Origin: CAZTYI01 sp964466185
Lineage (GTDB): Bacteria > Chlamydiota > Chlamydiia > Chlamydiales > SM23-39
DNA: 19,821 nt
Direction: 5' to 3'
Assembly (NCBI GenBank): GCA_964466185.1
Contig: CAYXMS010000027.1
Location: 1-19,821, forward strand
Under the pieces are notes generated by a model. The model was given only the letters and a program-made list of their open reading frames with translations. It was not told the DNA's origin and made no database searches. Shown here piece by piece: positions 13,927-19,821 of the stretch (the stretch's first letter is position 1; each line of letters opens with the position of its first letter). Both the position numbers and the translations under genes were made by a program.

Positions 13927-14470
13927 CCTCACAAGAAACCAGCCAGTCAAAAGCAATAAACTGACAGGCCATAGCTTGCAGATTACAAAAATTGTTTTTC
14001 AACACCAGATCCATTTTTTGTAAAAAATGGCTTTTCGAATAAAACCGCCTTTGCATTTCAGCATTGGCATCTATTCTTTTTTTCTTTATCGATTCTTCTT
14101 TCCTCAATTCCAGACCATATCCGGCATCTCCGGTGATCAAGATACATTTACCCAAACGGCTAATATTTTCTAGCTGGGCCGGCAGGCCATATAATAATGT
14201 AATTTTCTTTTGCAGCAATTCAGTCTTGCGATAACCATAACCGGTATTTTTTTCTGCATGAGCTATAAAAAAAATACCGGCTCCGAGATATTTTTGAAAC
14301 ATGGAAAAAGTAACATATTCAAATAAAGCTGGATCATCATCAAAACGACGTTCTCTAGTTACTGTAAACCTGGCTGTGGCAAATTTCTTTTTTTGTAAAA
14401 GATGTTGAATCAAAGTAGTTTTACCAATACCACTCAATCCGAAAAAGAAATAATATCTAGCGCTTCTCAT
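13748..14470 (-). CDS. guanylate-kinase/PhnN-like P-loop kinase
   Basis: A protein of 240 residues from the preferred ATG at 14470; an upstream ATG at 14509 would add 13. The Walker A motif GLSGIGKTT is at residues 11-19. It is followed by FTVTRERR and FEYVTFSMFQKYLGAG...GYGYRK, which match the order of the nucleotide-binding and substrate loops in guanylate kinase and ribose bisphosphokinase PhnN, though true GMP-binding residues are not all conserved. I chose 14470 because AAAGG lies eight bases upstream inside the glycosyltransferase gene and the start falls two bases after its stop, giving tight coupling. The C-terminal 55 residues overlap the convergent phosphotransferase gene. It is longer than typical guanylate kinase (about 200). 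The substrate is uncertain. Confidence 0.65.
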   Translation of the reverse strand: MRSARYYFFFGLSGIGKTTLIQHLLQKKKFATARFTVTRERRFDDDPALFEYVTFSMFQKYLGAGIFFIAHAEKNTGYGYRKTELLQKKITLLYGLPAQLENISRLGKCILITGDAGYGLELRKEESIKKKRIDANAEMQRRFYSKSHFLQKMDLVLKNNFCNLQAMACQFIAFDWLVSCEAKALDMNPKALRFVLKIHARPFPGLQSHLSFWLEKACHSQTLMRNFYSRLLEDEKALDF

Positions 14471-14472
14471 CT

Positions 14473-15813
14473 TTATGCCTTTTGCTGTTTTGCCATCAAG
14501 GCCTGCCAATAAGTTTCGGCAATTAAAGGAACCACTTTTTCCGGACAGTATTTTTGCTGAATCAACTGCCGTAGCTTAAGGCCTAAATTTATTTTTAAAG
14601 ATGGATTTTTATAAAACAGTTTTATAGCTTGCAACAGGCGCAAAGCACCTTTAGACGGATCAGATCCTAAAGAAAAAGCCTGAAAACGGCCATTCTTATC
14701 GCTGAGCATTTCCTTAACCCCACCTCTTTTTAAAGCAGCAATAGGTTTGCCTGCCAAAGCAATCTCGGCAACAGTGCCGGGAAAATTATCCCCCAAAGAA
14801 AAAATAGGAAAAACATCTCCTGCAGATATTACTAAAGGCAGACGCCTGTGCGGCAGATAATCGAAAAAAGCAAGATGCCTACGCCATTGATGTCCCAGCA
14901 AGGAATAAAGATCTGCAGGACTTAGTTTTGTATTAGCGCTGATTTCTGTTTTATTTTTGGCATAGTGACCGAAAAAACAAAAACGGACCTGTGGAATCTC
15001 TTTAGCAATTGGAGCAATAGATTTGATAATATATTCGGCTCCCTTGCGTTTTTCTACACTGCCAATGATAAAAACATTAAAGCTGCCGGTAAAAACGCTG
15101 TTTGGATTGAGTTCCCGCAGCCATTTTAAAGCCTTGCTCCTGTTTGCATTGCTGTTAAAAAACAGTTCTGTATCAACAGGGTTGGGTAAAACAACTATTT
15201 TATCTGCAAGAAAATGGTTTTTCCCCAGCATATACCGACAAACGCTGCTGCGCATATAGTTAGTACAAGAAGAAATGAGATCCGCATGCTTGATTTGCTG
15301 ATATTCATTCAACATTTGCAAATAGTTGGCACTTGTTTGCACAAGCTGGTTTTGCTGCATGCAAATGGCAAGAGGAGTATGCAAACGGGCAACTTTCAAC
15401 ACTTTTGAACTGTCATAAGAGCGAAACAGACCATTAGCTTGGCCTTCCCATTCGCCTACTTCTAGTAGGATATTTTTTTTATTATATTTTTTTAGCAAAA
15501 AAATAATTTTTTCTTCTGCCCGGTGAGAAAAATAGGTTTGTCTAGCAATCTGGTTATGCAATAAAGCAGCGTAGCTCCTCACAAAAGGCATCTGTCTGCC
15601 AGGCTCTTGATCTGCCAGATAAAAACGCTCTACTCCATATTTATCTACCTGGAAAAAATCTTGTTTTGTAGGAGATTTAGCAATCCAGCAAACTTTCATA
15701 AAAGGATAAAATCGCTTAAGCCAGCGGGTCAAAACACCAATATAGGTGCCAATACCCCCATGCACCAGATAACGATCATCTTCGCTACTAAGAAAAATCG
15801 CACAGTCAAACAT
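14473..15813 (-). CDS. GT-B family 4 glycosyltransferase
   Basis: The protein has 446 residues from the ATG at 15813; a TTG two codons earlier is also open, but AAAAGGG (15820-15826 complement) is spaced six bases from the ATG. The N-terminal GT-B lobe opens with the acceptor-side loop GGIGTY (residues 19-24). The C-terminal lobe has IIGSVEKRKG, a helical sugar-nucleotide site and DNFPGTVAE...AGKP, equivalent to the EX7E motif with Asp as its first acid. Such enzymes use NDP-sugars to build glycans or glycolipids at the cytosolic face of the membrane. The gene is the middle of a three-gene operon: its ribosome-binding site overlaps the PLD stop and its stop is two bases from the kinase start. 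The acceptor is unknown. Confidence 0.82.
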   Translation of the reverse strand: MFDCAIFLSSEDDRYLVHGGIGTYIGVLTRWLKRFYPFMKVCWIAKSPTKQDFFQVDKYGVERFYLADQEPGRQMPFVRSYAALLHNQIARQTYFSHRAEEKIIFLLKKYNKKNILLEVGEWEGQANGLFRSYDSSKVLKVARLHTPLAICMQQNQLVQTSANYLQMLNEYQQIKHADLISSCTNYMRSSVCRYMLGKNHFLADKIVVLPNPVDTELFFNSNANRSKALKWLRELNPNSVFTGSFNVFIIGSVEKRKGAEYIIKSIAPIAKEIPQVRFCFFGHYAKNKTEISANTKLSPADLYSLLGHQWRRHLAFFDYLPHRRLPLVISAGDVFPIFSLGDNFPGTVAEIALAGKPIAALKRGGVKEMLSDKNGRFQAFSLGSDPSKGALRLLQAIKLFYKNPSLKINLGLKLRQLIQQKYCPEKVVPLIAETYWQALMAKQQKA

Positions 15814-15824
15814 ATACAACCCTT

Positions 15825-16901
15825 TTAAAATTTAACAGATTGTTGAGCATCTTGCCGGAATGTTCCCATCACAGGTTCTATATATTTGACATCAGAAGTA
15901 ATTATGCCAAGCTCGCGGCTGTAGTCCAAAGAGCTTTTAAACAAATTACAAGAACCAAAATACATAGACTGAGTTTTGGTACCATAATCGATAATCGTAA
16001 TTTTAGCATGTATTTTAGGGTTGCGGGAAATCAAAACTTCCGCTCCCAGCTTTTGCAATTTTTTAAGAAAAAAATTTGTTTTTAAAGACTCTTCACAGAA
16101 ACCAAAAAAATAAGGAGTTGTCAGAATATGCAGGCTAACCCCCTTTTTAAGCATTTTTTCCAATATCCAAACGATAGAATCGTCATTCAAATCGGCAGCA
16201 TAAATATGGATTGACCGGCTAGCTGACAGCAGCTGCTTTTCAATTTTTTCCCTTTGCCCTTCCGGGCCAATCACAAAACCGGCCTCTTCTAAAACAGGGT
16301 CTTTTTGATAAGGCTGCCTTTGATAATCTTGAAGCAGAAAATTTTTAAGGGCTTCTACAATTTTCGGTTCTCTGACAGTCAAACCAAAATCTCGGCGATC
16401 AAGATGATCTTTGGGAGATGTTAAAATAATAGCAGTATTGTCAATAATCAGTAGTTTGGGATGATTACTATAATAAATATCCCTTCTTAAAAAATGAGGA
16501 TAATAATTGCAATCGGTCAAATAACTAATATAGGTCTCATCATGTTTCAATTTTTGCTGCATCAGCATTACCGATGGCTTGTCAATAGAAAAACGCTGTA
16601 GGAATTCATCCAAATTTTGACCTGCCAAAAAATTAGGATTGGAAATTAGCACTTTAACTTCAACACCTCGTTCAAGGGCTTTGACAAGTTCTTTGGCAAA
16701 AGGCTCTGTTGGTATGGAAAGCGTAGAAAAGCCAACAAAGCTTTGAGCCTGCTCCATTTCCTGAAGAACCTTTTGTATGGTTTCAACAGAACTAATAAAA
16801 ATAGGAGGCATGTCTGCTACTAAAAAAACAAACGAAAACAAAACATTAACAAACATAAACAATGGGAAACAGTAAAACAATTGTTTTAAAAAAAAAGACA
16901 T
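15825..16901 (-). CDS. exported phospholipase D-family protein, two HKD motifs
   Basis: The 358-residue protein begins with a long hydrophobic export signal or anchor (about 8-29). Two complete catalytic motifs are visible: H147-P-K149-LLII-D154 and H298-A-K300-ITII-D305, each HxKxxxxD and followed by a Ser/Asn-rich segment. This predicts an active PLD-type enzyme, either a phospholipase or cardiolipin-synthase-like transferase, or a PLD-family nuclease; the export signal favours a lipid or extracellular substrate. No Shine-Dalgarno was seen before the ATG at 16901. It is first in the operon with the glycosyltransferase and P-loop kinase. Secreted PLDs are known tools of intracellular bacteria for remodelling host membranes, but that role here is inference. 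Confidence 0.8.
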   Translation of the reverse strand: MSFFLKQLFYCFPLFMFVNVLFSFVFLVADMPPIFISSVETIQKVLQEMEQAQSFVGFSTLSIPTEPFAKELVKALERGVEVKVLISNPNFLAGQNLDEFLQRFSIDKPSVMLMQQKLKHDETYISYLTDCNYYPHFLRRDIYYSNHPKLLIIDNTAIILTSPKDHLDRRDFGLTVREPKIVEALKNFLLQDYQRQPYQKDPVLEEAGFVIGPEGQREKIEKQLLSASRSIHIYAADLNDDSIVWILEKMLKKGVSLHILTTPYFFGFCEESLKTNFFLKKLQKLGAEVLISRNPKIHAKITIIDYGTKTQSMYFGSCNLFKSSLDYSRELGIITSDVKYIEPVMGTFRQDAQQSVKF

Positions 16902-16997
16902 AAAAAATATTTAATTTTATTTTTTTTAACAGATATTTTTAAAATTGAAAATATTTTAGTAAAAACTGCTGAATTTTTCTAGGACTAATATTTTTAT

Positions 16998-17334
16998 CAA
17001 TAGCGCACCGTAAAACCCAGTCCTTTAGGGCAGGGATATAAGGTGCAAAATATTTCTTTCTTAAAAAGATTTAAATGTTTTAAAGTTAAACTTCGCTTTT
17101 TTGCGAATAATGTCTTTAAAGCATTTCTGTTTTTTAGAAAGTGTATAGGGTTCTTTGAAAAATCTTTCAAAGGTAAAACACTATAGTAAAAGTTTAAAAG
17201 CATACGATAACCAAGTATGTTTAAAAAATCAAAAAATGTGGCCGTCGGTGCGTCGGTCAAAAGCCTGGGGAGCTGCCGAGGTTGCTCGGAGCTACGAACC
17301 AGGAATCCTTCGCCTTTAGGCGAGGGAGGTTCAA
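16998..17334 (+). mobile_element. miniature IS200/IS605 element with both ends, no intact transposase or tnpB
   Basis: The left-end hairpin at 17005-17046 has GCACC/GGTGC closing arms and an inner TCCTTTAGGG loop, preceded by TTTATCAA (16993-17000), as at the solo end near 7413. The right end is the 95-bp block ending in TTCAA at 17334. Between them lie about 190 AT-rich bases with no recognisable transposase. A 48-codon frame (17217-17363) reads SKNVAVGASVKSLG and onward, resembling the C-terminal tail of TnpB. I therefore read this as a deletion derivative that could only move with TnpA supplied elsewhere. Exact left boundary is uncertain by a few bases. Confidence 0.55.
17240..17334 (+). 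ncRNA. omega-RNA-like right-end scaffold, copy B
   Basis: It differs from copy A at only five of 95 positions and has the same length and the same TTCAA end. The segment is about 60% GC against a strongly AT-rich background, as expected when RNA structure is selected. If transcribed, the guide would be read from 17335 onward, in the 3' end of the opposing repeat-protein gene. TnpB-associated omega-RNAs are known to cover the 3' end of tnpB and the right end of the element. No TnpB is encoded in this window. Confidence 0.5.
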
Positions 17335-18269
17335 GCAGAAGCTTTTCCTTCCACGCTACTTGAACGGCTTTTTAAACATTTTTGAATAACCGCCGCCGCC
17401 TCTTGTTTTTCATATTCCAAAGCACTTTGCAAAGCATGCTTCAAGGAAAACCGGCCAAAAACAGGAATTTGACTAAATTGCGAAGCTTTTTTCAGTTCCT
17501 CCATATTTTGTACTTTGCCGGACATAGCTGCCAACCAAAATGCATGACCCAAAGAGAACTCGCCTCCGGCAAACACTTCAACAAAACGGGGCAAACTGAC
17601 AATAGCCTGTACAGTTTGGCAAGATCCGCTGTAAGCGGCAGCAATCAAGGCATAGCCTAAAGAATATTTGCCGTTAGGACTAATCTTAGAAAAATACAGG
17701 TTGGTTTTAAGAAGCTCTACTCCTTCCGGCCAGCCAATCTTGGCAGCAGAGCGCAAGGAATGCCCCAAAGAAGATTCGCCATTAGGAAAAACATGTTGAA
17801 ATTGCTCTGTAGAACAAAGCGAAAACAGCGTTTCATAACAGCCTGTAGCAGCTGCGCATTTTAATGCATAGCCTAAAGAATATTCTCCATTTGCATTTAT
17901 ATAACTAAAAAATGGACTGTTTTTCAAAAGCTGAATAATATGTGGGCGTTTGCCTTTTACAGCAGCCAATAGGATTCTTCCTAAAGACAAAGGATTTTCA
18001 ACAACTAATTTCTGCCACATAACATTTTTCTGCAGATGTACAAAAATGTTTTCAGAACCATTTTTAGCAGCCAATTTCAAAGCCTGTTCAAACGAATCCC
18101 GCCCTTTCACAGGAATCTGACAGAAATCAGCCCTTTTCTGCAGTTGTTCTACAAAGTCAGCTTGCTCTTGTTGAACTGCCTGGCATAAAAGACGACCCAA
18201 AGGCTCTAAATCAGCTGTTTGGGCTATACAAAAAATAAAAATATACAACAGCACAAATCGGCAATCCAT
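17331..18269 (-). CDS. secreted protein with seven 36-residue ankyrin-like repeats
   Basis: The protein has 312 residues. A signal peptide (about 1-18, FIFCIAQTA) is followed from residue 50 to 301 by seven repeats of exactly 36 residues. The consensus is roughly F-xxI-xxNGxySLGxALxxAAxxGxxexvxxLL, with SLG and AA-x-x-G nearly invariant. The helix-turn-helix pattern and AAxxG resemble ankyrin repeats, but the length and the SLG motif differ, so this may be a separate solenoid family. Such repeats bind proteins; export suggests a host or envelope target. The 11-residue tail ends in SVEGKASA and its TGA is made by the TTCAA terminus of the transposon end on the opposite strand (17331-17333), so the C-terminus may be truncated. 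Ribosome-binding site is weak. Confidence 0.75.
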   Translation of the reverse strand: MDCRFVLLYIFIFCIAQTADLEPLGRLLCQAVQQEQADFVEQLQKRADFCQIPVKGRDSFEQALKLAAKNGSENIFVHLQKNVMWQKLVVENPLSLGRILLAAVKGKRPHIIQLLKNSPFFSYINANGEYSLGYALKCAAATGCYETLFSLCSTEQFQHVFPNGESSLGHSLRSAAKIGWPEGVELLKTNLYFSKISPNGKYSLGYALIAAAYSGSCQTVQAIVSLPRFVEVFAGGEFSLGHAFWLAAMSGKVQNMEELKKASQFSQIPVFGRFSLKHALQSALEYEKQEAAAVIQKCLKSRSSSVEGKASA

Positions 18270-18468
18270 ACAACTTCTACTAACCTACTCTAAATCTATC
18301 CATATCTGAAAAACGGTCCTTATACTGCATCTTTTTTCGATCATTTATTCATAAATTTTGAAGAAAAACATTTTTCTGTATTTAATTTTTAAAGTTTGTG
18401 TTTTTAATTGCTATTTCTTTTTCATCTATGTTTAAATTTATGTTTTTTTTAAATCAAAATTTACAACA

Positions 18469-19146
18469 ATGCGTTTATTTTTAAGTTTTGTTTTTTTATA
18501 TCTGACAGCTTTTCTTCCTCCAATAGGAGAAGAATGGTTTTTACAAAAAAAACAAATGCTAATCAGCCTGGGTGGCGATTGTTCTCCTGCCGATGCCTTA
18601 CGCTCTTGCAGTCTACGTTTTAAAACCTTTCCCTTTGATTGGATTGCCACTTTTGAACAAAAAAGCCTTATAATGCTTTTAAAAGACGATTTCGCCCATT
18701 TTTTTGATGAGCGCTATCTAACAGTCAAGTCTGATCATGTTTTGTGCAATACCTATTATGGCATTGAGTTCCATCATGAAGGAAGCTGGAAAAAGGAATT
18801 TTATAATGACAATTTCGAAAAACTAAAAGATAAATACATCCGTCGCATTGAACGTTTTCGGCTTTTAAAAAAATATCAAGGCCAAGTTTGTTTTTTTCGA
18901 GCCTTCAACGGAACAGCCTTGCAAGCAAACAAACTGAAACAAGTTTTAAGAAATTTTTTCCCTAATCTGAATTTTAACTTAATAATGATCTCTTCCCAAC
19001 CAGAGCGCAGACTTAGCTATAACAGATTATCTAAAAGAATTTTAATGGTATATTTTCCGAAAAACCTTGAAAAAGAAGAACGGGTAATTCATTTCTACCA
19101 GCCTCTTTTCAATTATTTTACCAAACCTTTTTCAGAAAAATTATAA
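18469..19146 (+). CDS. secreted DUF1796-type papain-like cysteine peptidase
   Basis: The protein has 225 residues, with a hydrophobic N-terminal signal (about 2-16) and then the DUF1796 core. The motif ISLGGDCSPADALR places the presumed catalytic Cys at residue 38. KTFPFDW and then a Tyr-Tyr-Gly-Ile-Glu-Phe-His segment follow, as in this putative papain-like peptidase family. Members are found across bacteria and some large viruses; substrates are unknown, and the signal peptide points to the periplasm or outside. No Shine-Dalgarno precedes the ATG at 18469. The gene is divergent from the repeat-protein gene across a 199-bp AT-rich region that must hold both promoters, and convergent with the C39-like gene 56 bases away. 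Confidence 0.75.
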   Translation: MRLFLSFVFLYLTAFLPPIGEEWFLQKKQMLISLGGDCSPADALRSCSLRFKTFPFDWIATFEQKSLIMLLKDDFAHFFDERYLTVKSDHVLCNTYYGIEFHHEGSWKKEFYNDNFEKLKDKYIRRIERFRLLKKYQGQVCFFRAFNGTALQANKLKQVLRNFFPNLNFNLIMISSQPERRLSYNRLSKRILMVYFPKNLEKEERVIHFYQPLFNYFTKPFSEKL

Positions 19147-19202
19147 GATTTTTAATATATTCTCTTTCATCTCTGCATTAAAATACCAAGGATTCCCAAG
19201 AA

Positions 19203-19763
19203 TTATCCTAAATATTCTTCTCTAGATTCTATTTTAGGAAAATAAACCGAATGCTCTAAAACAACTTTTCTAAAAACATCTTGTAAAAATTCCATTTTAG
19301 GTATTCTATATGCTTTAATTGTATAAGGATCTCTAATAAATACCTCGTCTTCTGTAACTTCATCAATAATGATCCAATGACCTTTAATAATTTTATGAGT
19401 AATACCTAAAATAACCGAATGACCGGTCTCTTCAATTGTTTTTTGAATATCTTCTAAAACAGCTTCCTTATAACTTTCATTGACTTGCAATACTTCATGA
19501 TCCAAATCAACAGGTTTAAGAGCATAAGTTTTCACTTTACCTACGATTCTTTGTGTTTCCAGATCAAAAACAATCTGAGTAGCTTGTAAAAATGAAGCTG
19601 TTATATAACGATTTTTAAATTCTGGCTCTAAAATAATTTTCTCAGCTCGCATACTTAAAATATCTAAAGCAATCATCAAGGCTACGCCGCCACCGCAAGA
19701 ACCGCTTTCAAGATTATATTGTGCGGCTATGTGAACTGTTCTACCGCTTGGCGTAGTATACAT
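19203..19763 (-). CDS. papain-fold (C39-like) cysteine protease homolog
   Basis: A protein of 186 residues from the ATG at 19763; a TTG five codons upstream (19778) is also in frame, and an in-frame stop at 19812-19814 shows that the gene is complete in this window. Numbering from the TTG, a catalytic-type Cys28 sits in SGSCGGGVAL at the start of a helix, His134 in GHWIIIDEV and Asp150 in VFIRDP, the order and strand context of peptidase C39 and related papain-like enzymes. C39 domains cut double-glycine leaders during export, but this protein lacks membrane and ABC parts and has no signal peptide. It may process a cytosolic or exported peptide, or be an effector. No clear ribosome-binding site. 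Confidence 0.65.
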   Translation of the reverse strand: MYTTPSGRTVHIAAQYNLESGSCGGGVALMIALDILSMRAEKIILEPEFKNRYITASFLQATQIVFDLETQRIVGKVKTYALKPVDLDHEVLQVNESYKEAVLEDIQKTIEETGHSVILGITHKIIKGHWIIIDEVTEDEVFIRDPYTIKAYRIPKMEFLQDVFRKVVLEHSVYFPKIESREEYLG

Positions 19764-19821
19764 GCATGTAAGCGACAATTCTACCCATGTTGAAAAATAA
19801 CGGCTATTGATTTATAGGCCG

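Noticed and set aside
16997..17260. 87-codon open frame on the minus strand
   Set aside because: It lies across the left-end hairpin and body of the mini-element and has no ribosome-binding site or domain; it is a chance frame in transposon DNA.

Overview
The window is AT-rich and densely coded. It looks like the chromosome of an obligately host-associated, Gram-negative-type bacterium living in protists or amoebae. Candidatus Dependentiae (TM6) is my best guess and a chlamydia-like lineage the main alternative. This is inferred from gene content: an outer-membrane TPR/beta-barrel protein, several short secreted proteins, LRR and 36-residue ankyrin-like repeat proteins, a ubiquitin-protease-like fold, and tail-anchored coiled-coil proteins. 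No rRNA or marker gene is present to confirm taxonomy.

Layout. 126-3149 (+): a DPSL/ferritin-like protein with a good promoter, a UV-damage endonuclease (uvsE) and a secreted serine beta-lactamase-like hydrolase. 3324-7431 (+): a TPR/beta-barrel outer-membrane protein, then a cytosol-type protein with a PPATTAQ tandem repeat (interrupted by a 100-N assembly gap) and a C-terminal half that I read as a ubiquitin-specific-protease (USP, peptidase C19) fold with all three catalytic residues replaced. 7522-10541 (+): a 15-repeat LRR protein, a small secreted protein whose ribosome-binding site lies in a hairpin, and a DUF5754-like protein of a type I associate with giant viruses. 10546-11632 (-): a compact three-gene operon of coiled-coil proteins with C-terminal membrane anchors, one resembling a Qb-SNARE and one resembling chlamydial Inc proteins. 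11890-12465 (-): an unknown gene. 12796-16901: a kinase-fold phosphotransferase (+) convergent with a PLD / glycosyltransferase / P-loop kinase operon (-). 17331-19763: a secreted 36-residue-repeat protein, a secreted DUF1796 papain-like peptidase and a C39-like papain-fold protein.

A second layer consists of IS200/IS605-type transposon ends without any transposase or intact tnpB. Two 95-bp copies (90/95 identical, GC-rich) match the right-end/omega-RNA region of TnpB elements. One belongs to a mini-element of about 340 bp with a left-end hairpin. Solo left-end or right-end-like hairpins occur at four further positions or fewer, usually just after a stop codon. Both 95-bp copies abut the 3' end of an opposing gene so exactly that the element's terminal TTCAA supplies that gene's TGA stop.

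Taken together, most genes with recognisable character point to interaction with a eukaryotic host (membrane fusion, ubiquitin recognition, protein-protein scaffolds, secreted lipases and peptidases). The pseudo-USP and the SNARE/Inc-like trio are the best candidates for an undescribed system. All family assignments are by reading motifs by eye; no search was run.
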